From: Terfezia claveryi
Lineage: Eukaryota; Ascomycota; Pezizomycetes; Pezizales; Pezizaceae
NCBI GenBank assembly: GCA_015179025.1
Contig: WHUX01000069.1
Location: 62,001-126,000, forward strand
Reading direction: 5' to 3'
Length of the DNA stretch: 64,000 nucleotides
Shown here: in pieces, positions 10,588 to 21,627 of the stretch
How positions within the stretch are numbered: position 1 is the first letter of the stretch
Layout of the letters: each line of letters begins with the position of its first letter
Notes under the pieces: model-generated
Told to the model about the DNA's origin: nothing
Databases searched by the model: none
What the model saw: the letters and a program-made list of their open reading frames with translations, nothing else
Position numbers and translations under genes: made by a program

Positions 10588-11634
10588 GGGGTATTCAAAG
10601 TTAAGATTTTCGGCAGAAAATAACGTTTTTTTCAGATCGGTGGTTTTTCGTTTTTTCCGTTTTTTGCGACCATCGCCACACAAACCTTTTTGCGTCGATT
10701 TCGCACAGAAAAGACCGAAATCGACCCCGTTTAAATGCAAATCTGGCCCTTTTTTTTGCGAATTGTGCCAAGAACAACAAGGACAACGTGGGTTAGCCTT
10801 AGTGAAAGGCTAGTCTGAATTTGTAGTAGGCACAAGGGTGTTAGGTCCGCCAGAGGCAAATCCCGACTTTGTCAAATATCAAATACAGAACTTCACGTGA
10901 GCTAACAGGAGCGATTCAGTGACCAGACTTCTTTGAACCCTGGCGAGGACACTGCCTGGCTAGGACACCTCGAGGGTGATAGCGATTAGGATACGGGGGG
11001 GATCTAGGCTTCGTGGTTCGGTATCCACTGGGGTTAAGATGCCTCGTGTGAGCAACAGGCGTCGGCTCACCCTTTGGTATCAAAGGACGCTGGATTCTAT
11101 GATAAAGGAAGCGATGAGCGAGGAGCTAGTAGGTAGATGCCTTACAAGAGTTAGATCAGGAGTTGGAGGACGCACTGGATCTGGAGGAAGAGGATGCGGA
11201 CGGAGATGAAAGTGACAGCTCCGATTCGAGTCGTTCAAGCTGGAGCACAGCATCAACGTCCTCATTAGGGGCTGAAATGGAAGAATTGGAGGTAGATCTA
11301 GAGGAATCCGTAGGTAGTCCTTGGACTGGCATCAGTTCAGAGACACCGTTACTTAGAGGTTCGTACTCAAATTTTGCAGATGAGATCCTTCACCTGACTA
11401 ACCCAACCTGACTAACTTAAAGCACTAACTACTTTTGCCCTAGCTTTCCCCTTAGCCTTAAATTCAATACATGGGGATCTTGGGAAAATTCTACGTGGAG
11501 TAAACGGGGTTTTGGGGCGCATAAAAACGCTCCTTTTTTCGCCCTTTTTCGCGGGGTATTCAAAGTTAGGCCGTTTTTTCTGGCATAAAAAACGCACAAG
11601 AATTTTGGCTCTAAAACTAACTTTGAATACCCCT
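10588..11634. mobile_element. TIR element with TA target duplication
   Basis: The element starts GGGGTATTCAAAGTTA and ends TAACTTTGAATACCCC, a perfect 16-bp terminal inverted repeat. It is flanked on both sides by TA. The uninterrupted homologous site near 7430-7450 supports this as an insertion. The last 89 bp (about 11546-11634) form a smaller palindrome with the same terminus at both ends, so a mini-element is embedded at the right end. The TA duplication points to the Tc1/mariner superfamily or a 2-bp-TSD group such as ISL2EU. No complete transposase is present. Confidence 0.75.
10976..11411 (+). pseudogene. Possible N-terminal ORF of the TIR element
   Basis: Two overlapping frames cover the element interior. 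The first (10976-11209) has a basic head with MPRVSNRRRLTLWYQRTLDS. The second (11163-11411) is acidic and Ser-rich, with a DESDSSDSSRSS run. A basic head followed by an acidic Ser-rich linker is seen at the N-terminus of some fungal Harbinger-like transposases, but I cannot confirm the family and the catalytic part is absent. A frameshift or short intron near 11160-11200 would join the two. The low-complexity composition makes this a weak call. Confidence 0.3.
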
Positions 11635-11743
11635 AATGTCTTCCTCAAAGAACTGGACCTTATATACCCAAATCAGACCATTCCGCCAAGCCCGACAAAT
11701 TCCCTTTTCAAGTAACTCTACTTCTAAGGCGCGTCAGTGCCCC

Positions 11744-12107
11744 CCCCTCCCTTCCGCTTATATAGGCTCAAGTAATAGGTTCTGTATGCTCTTTAGAGGC
11801 TGTATGTGGGTCTGTTTGCTTCACACTGTGTGAGTAGACAAGGGAATATACAGAGAACCGCCTTAGTATATAGTTCAAGGCTACTCTCCTAGCTAGATGT
11901 GAAAATATTGGTCATAACATATGTCAGGATAACTCTAGTGGCTTCACAAGCCAGGGCTCTTGGGTAGTTTATGAATGGTTCTATCGACTGTCACGTCCGT
12001 TTTTAGCTCCCTAGTATCAAAATCCGATGAAAACTGCTCGAGTTTCAGCCGTCACCCGCTATATTGCACTTCCGCTCCAGACCCCCGAATTTGGGTGCAT
12101 GCTCATG
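11744..12107. other. No gene recognised
   Basis: Unique-looking sequence between the inverted-repeat arm and the solo LTR. Short ORFs have no domain. Confidence 0.4.
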
Positions 12108-12112
12108 TATGT

Positions 12113-12681
12113 TGTTGGAACGCACATCCGGCACACCCGCTACCCAGCGCTGGTAACCACCTTCGCCGGTAACCACCAACGCCGTCAACCAAATCACCGA
12201 TATTGCCGAAGTCACCATTTTTCAGCTGAACGCAAGAGTCATACTATCGTATACGCAATCATCTTACGTTCGTGCATACGCAATCATTATTTTTAATTAT
12301 TTGCGTATGTTGGGTTGAGTCAAACTCTGGTTGCCACCCGGTTGTCGGTCATCGCAGGACCGCTACTCGCGATTCTTGCATTTCCTTGATTCTTATTGGC
12401 CGATTAACACATCCCTGCGCTTGTCTTTTACCCTGAGTTTCCATGTATATAGACACCGCTCCGGACCTGTATTTTCGTGAATCAAGCAAGTCTTCAATTC
12501 GCCTCGTTCTCACTCGCATTGTTCTTCTCCTAGTTCTATTATCCACTTCGCGTTTTACCACCCGCTGTAGTAGGTTTATTACTAGAGATCTGCTCGCACT
12601 CGTGCTCGCTGCCATTGCCGCCGCCGCCTCGCTAGAACCACTTCCGCTGCCTAACAAGATATCTCCACATATCTTTTGTTA
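12113..12681 (+). mobile_element. Solo Copia-type LTR with TSD TATGT
   Basis: A 569-bp segment starts TGTTGGAACGCACATCC and ends ATATCTTTTGTTA. It is flanked by TATGT at 12108-12112 and 12682-12686. The same segment is the 3' LTR of the Copia remnant at 57294-57806, which follows a Copia RNase H. The LTR identity and the 5-bp duplication therefore support a solo LTR left by intra-element recombination. This copy carries about 56 bp that the 57-kb copy lacks, including GATTCTTATTGGCCGATT near 12390. Confidence 0.85.
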
Positions 12682-12686
12682 TATGT

Positions 12687-13545
12687 GCCATCATACCATG
12701 AGGTGTAGACTTGATTCTATGGTTTTTGCACTTTGTGGGAGGGTCGGAAAATGTACCCAGACTCTGCTCCATCATATTATTTGAATTTAATACCTGGTCA
12801 TATATTCACATCACGCAATTCATGTATTAGCCATATATCAGGACACTCCCTGGACTCCGTGATCCAGGGCTCTTGGGCACTTCGAAAGTTATTCTCCGAA
12901 CCTGCGCGCAGCTTTTGAGCCCCTTGCCATCCAATTACACCGAAAATTCATTGAGTTCTACCCTACAGCTCATATCCCGGTTTGTGTTGCATTACCCCGT
13001 CAGATGCTGTAGTCTTCTGCACGACTGTTAAGTCCGCCTTAACAGAACTGTAGGTAATACACAAGCGTCCAGCTACCTGGAACTAGATTGTATAAGCAGC
13101 CTCGGATGAATACTGCCTAGTACCGTCCATTACACTTATGGTGCCATGTCGGGGCTCGGTTGCCAAACACACGCATTTGGTGACCTCTCCTACTCCAACT
13201 CCTAAAACGAACCTTCAAATCTGAACCACAAGTAAGCCCTCCTTGTGAATGCCTGGATCCCGGAGGCATTATTATTACCCTCAAATCCCCACGTGATATT
13301 GTGTCGTTATCTATCTCCTGCTGATTGTTGCTACGTGATTGTATAGATTTCCAGCGCTATCCGTTATCATAAGCACTTCCATGTATTTTATACTTTCTCT
13401 TGTATCTCTCTTTTCAAGACGCTCCCAATACTATCATCCTTAAGACCCTCGCGTAGAGCCCAGGCACACGCTAATACGTAAGGGCCGTTCACCTTCTTCG
13501 AAAGTCAGTGTGTTAATTCCAGCATACCAATATCAAGCCAACATG
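12687..13545. other. Intergenic stretch, possible upstream region of the 13.5-kb gene
   Basis: No domain-bearing ORF. The last 200 bp before the ATG at 13543 have pyrimidine-rich runs (CTTTCTCTTGTATCTCTCTT), which suits a fungal promoter, but I cannot define a TATA box or start site. Confidence 0.3.
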
Positions 13546-14422
13546 TTGACTACGCGCCGAAAGCCAAACACGATTCAATTCAACCGCGGGAACCAGCCCA
13601 CCAAGGAGGCAGTAATTTCCGGGATCGGGGATCTGGATCTCAATAGCCTTTCAGATGCTCTTCACGCCATGTGCTTAGACACTGCTACCGATATATACCG
13701 GTTCAACCTTAGTATGAACGCGAGAACTAAGGAGTTCCGCACATGGCTTGCTACGTACCTTCCTATGGTTGCACCTCGGGCTCGCTCCTGGGGTCTTCGA
13801 CCCCGAATCACCCACTGCGTTCTACATTTACTGGTGGGTATACGAGTGGAGGAAGACGTTTAAAGCCAATCAAGGGAAAGTGAAGGGGAAGGGGAAGGAG
13901 CGAGCGGGGGAGCGAGAAGGGGGAGGGGCGGGTGGGGAGGTGGAGGGGAGTAGAAGCGGCGGTCCGGGGTTTCTGGCATTAAACATGCCCTTTTCAGATA
14001 TGCAGCGGAGGGATCAGGGACAGCAAGCGTTGCCGAATGGGATGGAGAAGGGGCTCGAGGCTTTGCAGTTGGCCTTTGAGGCGCAGCTACGGAAGAGGGA
14101 TGAGGACCAACAAAAATTAGTCAGTAGGATGGACATACTCGCGTTGGCACAAGACACGCAAGAAACAACCATGCTTGCACGGCATTCTCAGCTAGAACAA
14201 CGGCAAGCGGAAATGCAAGTTGAGCATCTCTCCATGCAACAACAGATAATTTTTTTGGAGAAGAGACAGGACGCATTGGCCGAAGACCTCAGTGTCGTAC
14301 AAAAGAGACAGGACTCTAGCGAGTCACTCAGGGTCACACTCGTTGAACAACAACGAGAATCTACGCGGGTGGCCAGAAATACCAACCCGCACCTAACCAT
14401 TCGGCTGCGAATCCGGCAATAA
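13543..14422 (+). pseudogene. Coiled-coil protein gene, frameshifted and 3'-interrupted
   Basis: The first frame starts MLTTRRKPNTIQFNRGNQ and runs to about 13790. The sense then continues in the next frame as FDPESPTAFYIYWWVYEWRK. A Lys/Gly/Glu-rich hinge follows, then about 110 residues of Gln/Glu/Leu-rich coiled coil (for example EQRQAEMQVEHLSMQQQ). One 1-nt shift or a tiny intron near 13790 would join them. The stop TAA comes from the integrase element that begins at about 14421, so the native C-terminus is lost. I do not recognise the family. No transmembrane segment or signal peptide is visible, so an intracellular oligomerising protein is the most that can be inferred. Confidence 0.45.
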
Positions 14423-15987
14423 GATACAAATAAATAAAACAAGCAGTAGTATGATCTAAAAAAAAAACAGATAAATAAAAGAACAGAAATCAAGTTCTCC
14501 GGACTACTATACTATCTATTAAATTATCCCCACCAGCTGAATTAGAGACCGAAGCAGTAAGTCGGGAGGAACGACGAGTCATGGAGGTAGAGCCTGAAGG
14601 TGCAAGTGTAGAGCGTGAGACTACAGTGCGAGTATTACGCTCCTTAAGGGCAGCGAGGTTTAGACATGCTCCAGCCTGATCACCCAAGCGGTCCTTGCCT
14701 CAGTGGCAATAGTTAGTGCATCTAGAGCCAGATTTGAAGCACTTGCACCGTTTGGTTTGACAGGTAGAGCTGTTGCTGCAAGTACAGTATAGAAGCACCT
14801 CTGTTATTTGAGAGGCTAGAGTAGCAGTGTGCCGGAGAGTGATTACTGATGAATTACTTGTGAGATCCAAAGTTGTAGCTGGAGAAAGCATAAGTAGAAG
14901 AAAATCAAGCTGACAATAGGGATAAGACACTTACCCACAAGCTCAGGAACCCGGTTGAGTTCACCAGTTAGATATAATCGATCTAAGATACCATACTCTG
15001 TCTGTAGTTGATATCTACCAGAGTATAGCTGGCCTATAACTCGAGCATATAGTCTAGGATGGTCTAGAGTACCCCGGTCTTCTGTAGGAATGCGCAGGGA
15101 AACAACTGTATTGGGCTCAAAGGACTCAATAATAAATGTTTATTATAACGATTGGCCATTTGATCCCGAGTCTTTTAGGCAATAGACAGTATTGATTCCT
15201 CTGCTTCTGTAAGTAGAATAGTAGGAGGCACAGCAGTAGTAGCCTCCAGAGTCGCTATAGCAGTAGCCTCTAGAGTTGCTACAGCAGTAGCCTCTGGAGT
15301 CACTATAGCAGTAGCCTCTGGAGTCACTATAGCAGTAGCCTCTGGAGTCTCTACAGCAGTAGCCTCTGGAGTCGCTACAGTAGTAGCTTCTGTAGTCGCT
15401 GCAGTAGTCTCCAACAACGCTGGATCAATTGAGAGTAAGCAGCTCTAGGGGGGGGTTGCTGTGCTCGGGAGTGTTGTGCTTAAGGGTATTATGCTCGAGA
15501 GTCCTGTGCTTGGAAGTGCTGTGCTCGGGAGTGCTGTACTCGGGGTGCTGTGCTTGGGGGTACTGTGCTCGTGGGTTCTGTGCTTGGGGTGCTGTGCTTG
15601 GAGGTGCTATGCTCGAGAGTACTATGCTCAGGGGTACTGTACTCGGAGGTGCTGTGCTTAGAGGTGATAGCTAGAAAAAATATCAGTAAAATCTCTAGTT
15701 TATACACATAGTATCAAATCCAAGTTCCTACTTGAAAAACCTCATCGAAAACCTCATCCTCAATATCATCCAGCTGTGCATTAGGATCCACTGTAAATCG
15801 GTCCTCCCATTGAAGCTTCCGGTTATAAAATATCTTATAGGGCATTTTGCCACCTAACAAGGAGTGGCTTTGTCTGTTCATACCAAGAGCAATATCCGGC
15901 AGTGCATCACTCTAGCCCTGGCTATCATGGTCTGCAAGCCAACAACGTAACTTGGTCTTCATGACTCCATTTGCCTGTTCAACCAGC
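14423..15987 (-). pseudogene. Integrase element copy 1, C-terminal half (exons 3-4)
   Basis: This is the reverse-strand counterpart of 35750-37318. From right to left it has the end of the integrase core, the Ser/Thr/Pro tandem-repeat linker (15430-15670) and the Ala/Thr repeat linker (15200-15420). The end of exon 3, an intron boundary near 14930, and the Cys-rich tail CTCSNSSTCQTKRCKCFKSG follow. A CGG to TGA change after the Cys-rich motif and further stops make it non-functional. The gene was cut at 15987 by Gypsy-1. Its other half is at 28532-29396, with CCAGC duplicated at the two junctions. Confidence 0.8.
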
Positions 15988-16665
15988 TATCACAACCGTG
16001 TTCTTAGCCTTGATTTGACACTCGAACAGGCTTGTTCGAGTGTCCTGCTGTTTGACACTCGAACAGGCTTGTTCGGGTGTCATTGATGGGTTATTGTTAT
16101 TGTTGCCCTCGGCATCACCTGCGACGCAGGTGATGAGTTATTGTTATTGTTGCCCTCGGCATCACCTGCGACGCAGGTAATGGGTTATTGACATTGTTGC
16201 CTTTATCATCACCTGCGATCGCAGGTGATGGGTTATCGTTACCTTGCTTGGCTTCCGAGATAAGAGAAGCTTATTCCTTCCGTTGCCCTGGCCCGGAATT
16301 ATGTATATATAGCCCCTGTCCCTTGTACTGTGTTGGATCTCTATCCAACGTCTTGTATACCCAATACAGGGCCTTGCTTCTCTCCACGTTGGTGCATCTC
16401 CCTTGTGCACCTCCTTGTCTCGCCTCGACTCTGCAGCCCTGCTACCCACCCCGCGAACCTCCTTGCCTTGCCTTGCCTTGCCTCGCCTTATCTCTGCAGC
16501 CCTGCTGCCTCCTACTACTCCCGTGTGCCTCTCTCGCCCTCGCCCTTGCCCCCGTCCTAGCCTTTCCCTAGTCACACACGTAGCGTTCCTACGTGTGTGT
16601 TACCCTAGCCTTGCCCTTGCCCCGGCGTACCCCTTGGTCGCCTTGTTCCCAGAGCCATCGTCACA
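15988..16665 (+). mobile_element. Gypsy-1 5' LTR
   Basis: 678 bp starting TATCACAACCGTG (3' LTR: TGTCACAACCGT) and ending GTCACA. The TSD CCAGC lies at 15983-15987 and 28527-28531. It is longer than its partner because a block with CATCACCTGCGACGCAGG is present in extra copies. U3 carries a 24-bp perfect palindrome at 16207-16230. A TATATATAG box near 16302 is followed by the leader segment ATCCAACGT (16343-16351), which can pair with the primer site after the LTR. Confidence 0.9.
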
Positions 16666-16667
16666 CT

Positions 16668-16676
16668 ATGTTGGAT
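16668..16676 (+). promoter_or_regulatory. Gypsy-1 putative self-primer binding site
   Basis: ATGTTGGAT, two bases after the LTR end, can pair with leader segment ATCCAACGT at 16343-16351 (eight Watson-Crick pairs and one G-U). No tRNA-complementary site is obvious at this position. Confidence 0.6.
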
Positions 16677-16696
16677 CTTTCAGACCAACCGGTACG

Positions 16697-17826
16697 ATGT
16701 CCGCGAACATTCCACTACCCGCCAATAGATTTGCAGCCTGGAGGGCAACTCCGATTCCATCAGACCCGACAGAACTATCAGCATACCGAAGAACTGTGAT
16801 CGAAATATTCACAGAGACTTATGCCATTGGCGAACAATAAGGAGCGGACCTTCAGAAAGCCGAAAAGCGAATCCGAGAAGCCGAAGACGAAATAACCCTC
16901 CTTCAAGAAGATGCAGCAGAGGACAGGATAACCATCCGGAGACTGACTCGTGCCTTGGACCTGGCCGACGGTCCAAAGAACCAGAAAATACAAGACCTAC
17001 CAACCCCGCCCAAGTTTAATGGGGACCGGGGCCGGTTACGAGCATGGAAGAACTCTGTGCAAATAAAACTCTCTGGGGACTCGGCGAAGTTCCCCACTGT
17101 CCACCACCAGCTCTCATACGTCTATGGCCTCCTGGAGGGTAAGGCCATGGACCAGGTACAGCTCTTCGTCAAGGCAACGGGGATTGATCTGGTAGATATC
17201 CCGGCACTAATGGCAATCTTGGACCGAGCCTTCGGGGACCCGGATCCTAATGGAACCGCCAGCAGGGCCCTGCGAGACCTCAAGCAAAAGCACAACGAAC
17301 TATCAACCTATGTTGCCGAGTTCTCTAGGCTGGCAGCAGAGCTCAATTGGAATGACGAAGCCAAGCTCGACTAGTTCAAAGATGGGCTTACCTTGGAGCT
17401 GAAAAAGGCTCTGGTCTACTGCCAACCGACCAAGACCCTGGAGGAACTTATTGAGCAAGCTAGCTGGGTAGAACAGCAGACAGTGGCACTAAGAGCCCCC
17501 CAAAAGACACTCCCGACCTCGACTCCCCGTACCCCCTTCCCGATAGCACGCACCCAACAACAACTCACACCGGTCAACAAGCCTGTACACCCCTCCCTGG
17601 TAGGGGTGGGGCTGCCCCCATGGACCTGTCAGCAGGTAGACCTCGTCTTACCCAGGAGGAAAGGGACCGTCGCCGCACTCAGGGTTTGTGCATTGCATGC
17701 GGAAAGGGGGACCATTTCATCGCAGCATGCCCCCTTCGAAAAAACCGCTCGATGGCTGTCCACGCCATCTCCGAATCCAGGATCGAGGAGGTTGACAAGT
17801 CGGGAAAAGCCCTGTCCCTTGTCTAG
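16697..17826 (+). pseudogene. Gypsy-1 gag
   Basis: Gag would form the particle and bind the element RNA. The reading frame starts MSANIPLPANRFAAWRATPI, close to the intact Gypsy-2 Gag. It has an internal capsid-like region (for example LEGKAMDQVQLFVKATGIDL) and ends with the zinc knuckle CIACGKGDHFIAACP (C-x2-C-x4-H-x4-C). Lesions are a TAA at 16838 (Gypsy-2 has CAA), a TAG at 17372 (Gypsy-2 has CAG) and a 1-nt loss near 17602 in the GGTAGCGGGTGG region. The frameshift signal at its end (17802-17847) is preserved. Confidence 0.88.
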
Positions 17827-17847
17827 TTACTGACACTAGCAAGGGAC
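17802..17847 (+). promoter_or_regulatory. Gypsy-1 -1 frameshift signal
   Basis: Slippery heptamer GGGAAAA (17802-17808) lies in the gag phase G GGA AAA. A 5-nt spacer follows, then the stem GTCCCTTGTCTAGT (17814-17827), the loop TACTGAC and the arm ACTAGCAAGGGAC (17835-17847). Pol is in the -1 frame. Confidence 0.8.
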
Positions 17848-20800
17848 CTGCCCCAGGCCATTTGTCTTTGTCTGCATTTTCTGTTTTTTCCGCTGTTGAT
17901 GAATCTCGCTTGTTCAGCGAGCATTTTATTGTATCTATCTCCCTCAGAATCAATGATAGAACAATCAATACGTCAGCACTTATAGATTGCGGAGCTTCAG
18001 GAATTGCATTCATTGACCAAGCCTTTATCAGTAAATTCTTTATACCCACGTCCAAGCTCAAAACCCCCCGTGTCCTGAATTTCATTGACGGTCGACCCAT
18101 CTCCTCCGGGGATATCACCGATATTGCATACTTGTCTGCCCTGGTGGGGATCACTCCGAGGCCAACCTCCCCATGTTGTCACTAAGCTAAAATACCCAAT
18201 TGTTCTCGGAATCCCCTGGCTCAGAATGCATGATGTATCGGTCAGCTTTGGCTCATACACCCTGCAGTTCAATAGCCAGTATTGCCAAAAACACTGCGGA
18301 AATCCAAAGGCCACCATTACTGGGCTGTGTGCCTTGCCACCCCCGATAACCCACCCGACCCAGTTGGTACCTCGGCATGTGCACCTCGATGCCAATCCCC
18401 CTGTTTCCCCAATTCCCCCTATTGTACCGCCTCCAAAACCTCTGAATGTTAGCTTTATCGAGCAGGGGCTTTCACTTACCTCACCAGGAGGCACAAGCTG
18501 AAGGCTCACGCCCTGTCCATACATGAGGTAAACCTGGAGATTGACAAGACGAGGTCTAAGGAGGAGTGGAAGTCCATGGTCCCAGACGAATACCACGAAT
18601 TCATCGACCTGTTCTCGGAGAAGGCCGCAGAAAAGCTCGCACCCCACCGGCCATATGACCACACTATTCCGCTGATAGAGGGTAAGACCCCCCCCTATGG
18701 CCCCTCTATGGAATGTCCCGGTTAGAGCTGGAAGCTTTGAAGAAATACTTGGAGGAAAACCTCAACAAGAGCTTCATTCGCCATAGCTCCTCACCAGCAG
18801 GTGCCCCAGTGCTGTTCGTGAAGAAATCGGACGGCTCTCTCCGGTTGTGTGTCGATTACCGGGGCCTAAATGAGATAATGGTCAAAAACAGGTACCCTCT
18901 ACCTCTGATCCAGAAGACATTAGCCAGGCTTTCTAAGGCAAAATGGTTCACTAAATTGGACTTGCGAGGAGCGTACAACCTGGTATGGATCGCCGAAGGG
19001 GAGGAGTGGAAAACGGCCTTCCGGACACGTTACGGCTACTTCGAGTACAACGTCATGCCCTTTGGCTTAACCAACGCCCCTGCCTCCTTCTAGCACTTCA
19101 TCAATGACACCTTACGGGACTTTTGGATGTGTTCTACACGGCCTACCTTGATGATATCTTGATTTATTCAGATACCCTAGCAAAGCACAAGATTCATGTC
19201 CGGCAGGTATTGGAGAAGCTGGAGCAAGCTGGGTTGTACCTCAAGCCCGAGAAATGTGAATTCCATGTGCAGGAGGTTAAGTATCTAGGGTTGATCATCA
19301 CCACGGAAGGTATTAGAATGGACCCCGCCAAGGTCACTGCCGTTTAGGAATAGGAAATCCCAGCAAATCTCAAGGATGTTCAGGCCTTCCTAGGATTCGC
19401 CAACTTCTACCGACGGTTCATTCTAGGATATTCCAAGATCGTGGCCCCCCTCACAGCCTTGACCAAAAAAGACCGGCGACTCCACTGGAGTCCAGAAGCC
19501 CAATCCGCCTTCCAGAACCTCAAGGAAGCCTTCTGCTCAGCACCCATACTGGCCCACTTTGATCCCGATAGCGAGTGTATCGTGGAAATGGATGCCTCCG
19601 ACTATGTCTGAGCCGGAATCCTGTCCCAGTATGTCAATGGAGTCCTCCACCCGGTGGCCTATTTCTCCAAAAAGCACTCTCCAGCAGAGTGTAATTACGA
19701 GATCTATGATAAGGAATTAATGGCCATTGTCCGAGCTTTTGAGGAATGGAGGCCTCACTTAGAGTCAGTCAAGGGGATCATCGAGGTGCTATCCGATCAT
19801 AAGAATCTTAAGTACTTCACCACCACTAAGCTGCTGAACCGATGGCAGGCTAGGTGGTCGGAGTTCTGGAAAGCCGGACGCACTGACTAGGAGATCAGGA
19901 GACCTCCCTAAAGGGGGGGATGAAAGGCTGAAGTACCAAAATCAGGTGGTACTGAAACCTGATAATCTCGATCTGGCGGCCAATAGCCCTGCTGTGGCTG
20001 ATGCTGATGCTGATGCGAACCCCGGAGTAGATCTCCTTCTACGGATACGACGGGCATATGCGGAGGATGACCTAGTTAAGGATATAATCGCCGCAGTGGA
20101 GTCTGGACAGCGCCGTCACACCAAGATTTCCCTAGCCGAGTCCACCACTCAGGACGGCCTCCTATACCACCTAGATCGGCTCTATATACCTGAAGGGGAG
20201 CTGCGGATGCAGCTGATCAAGGAACACCATGATACCCTGGCTGCGGGTCATCCTGGGGTAGCTAAAACGTTGGAGCTGCTAGCTAGGCAATATACATGGT
20301 TTGACCAACAGAAGGAGGTGGAGCGGTACATACGGAACTGCCATGTTTGCAAGTGTGCTAAGCCTACCCGTCATGCTCCTTATGGGACCCTGAAGCCCCT
20401 GGAGATCCCAGACCAACCTAGGCAACACCTAACCATGGACTTTGTGACTAGGTTGTCGGAGGATTCGGGGTTTAACGCTATTCTTATGGTAGTAGACCGA
20501 TTGACCAAAATGAGGCATGTTATACCTTGCCATGATACCTGTTCTGCCCGGGACCTTGCCGGCCTCTACCTCAACCATGTATTACGCTACCATGGTCTCC
20601 CCAAGTCTGTCGTCTCGGACCGCGGCCCCCAATTTGTCTCGGACTTCTGGAAGGTATTCTGCGAGCTTCTGGGAATCAACGTACACCTCTCCACGGCGTA
20701 TCACCCCCAAACAGATGGTCAGTCCGAGCGAATGAATGCAATCATGGAGCAGTACCTGAGAGCATACGTCAATTACCAGCAAAACAACTGGGTTTCGCTG

Positions 20801-21057
20801 CTGGCAACCTGTGAGTTCGCCACTAACAACCATTTCTCGGAGTCTCGAAAAACCTCCCCGTTCCTGGCCAATTATGGCTGGCACCCTCGTTTCGTGGACT
20901 CTCTAGCACCTCTGCACAAGGCTAGGGAGAACACCCAGGCTAAAGAGTTCGCCACGGAGATTGCTGAGTTGCACTCCACCCTAAGAGCCGAACCGGTATA
21001 TGCTTAAGCTAGGCAAGTGGAGTATGCCAACGGATCACGGTTGCCAGCCCCCAGGTA
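17809..21057 (+). pseudogene. Gypsy-1 pol, 5' part (PR-RT-RNase H-INT)
   Basis: The order is as in Gypsy-2. Aspartic protease core LIDCGASGIAFI (about 17978) is followed by RT with [20 protein letters not shown] and the YLDD catalytic box (about 19144). RNase H (about 19590-19850) and integrase with its HHCC zinc finger (HPGVAKTLE...CHVCKCAK) and DDE core (DFVTRLS, DRGPQF, SERMNA) come next. Lesions include frameshifts near 18165 and 18465, TAG at 19091 (CAG in Gypsy-2), a 1-nt loss near 19120, TAG codons at 19345 and 19351, TGA near 19609 and a deletion near 19867 at the RNase H end. The gene is cut at 21057 by Gypsy-2. Confidence 0.88.
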
Positions 21058-21062
21058 TTAGC

Positions 21063-21625
21063 TGTCACAACGGTCCTTTCCTAGCCAGGTTTGAGAGTCA
21101 GACGGGATTCTGTCCGACTCTCGTTATTGTTGATTGATATCGTTGTTATCTCTGTTCCCGAGATAAGGGGTCTCGGGAACCTTATTCCTTCCGGTGGCCT
21201 TGGCCAGGAAGGAAGCCTGTATATATAGCTTGCTCTCTCCGCCCTCTCATTGGATCCCCATCCAACGTCTTGTATACCCAATACAGGACCTTGCTTCCCC
21301 CAGCGCTTGTGCACCTCCCTTGTGCACATCCTTGTCTTGAACAAACAACTCTGCAGTACAGCTGCCTCCCTTGACACACGCGGCAACTGCCTCCGCGTGT
21401 CTCTTGCCTCTTGCCTCTTGCCTCTTGCCTCTTGCCTCTTGCCTCTTGCCTCCTGCCCTTGCCCCCGTCTCATTCTTCCCCTGGTCACACACGTAGCGTT
21501 CCTACGTGTGTCTTACCCTAGCCTTTCCCCCGATTACACACGTAGCACTCCTACGTGTGCGATTGCCCCTTGCCGCTTCCCCGGCGTACCCCTTGGTTGC
21601 CTTGTCCCCCAGAGCCCTCGTTACA
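21063..21625 (+). mobile_element. Gypsy-2 5' LTR
   Basis: 563 bp, TGTCACAACGGTCC to GTTACA, the same length as the 3' LTR with about 13 differences, almost all transitions (roughly 2.3 percent). It contains a TATATATAG box (about 21219-21227), the leader segment ATCCAACGT at 21260-21268 and a run of CTTGCCT heptamers (about 21405-21455). A perfect 10-bp hairpin has arms at 21487-21496 and 21502-21511 with loop CGTTC. Confidence 0.95.
21219..21227 (+). promoter_or_regulatory. Gypsy-2 LTR TATA box
   Basis: TGTATATATAG lies about 35-40 nt upstream of the leader segment 21260-21268. RNA would thus be expected to start close to 21250-21260, near the 5' end of the segment proposed to prime reverse transcription. 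The same box recurs in every Gypsy LTR here. Confidence 0.6.
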
Positions 21626-21627
21626 CT

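Larger units (their letters stand above)
10481..11743 (+). repeat. Right arm of inverted repeat pair (split)
   Basis: 10481-10585 and 11640-11743 together are the inverted counterpart of 7321-7548. The gap is filled by a TIR element at 10588-11634. The left arm shows the uninterrupted sequence, so this arm is the interrupted copy. Similarity ends outward at the GCGTCAGTGC word and inward near 10481. Confidence 0.8.

Noticed and set aside
21081..21492. Minus-strand ORFs with EARGKRQ repeats in the Gypsy LTRs
   Set aside because: They are the complement of the CTTGCCT heptamer run in the LTR and recur in each LTR.
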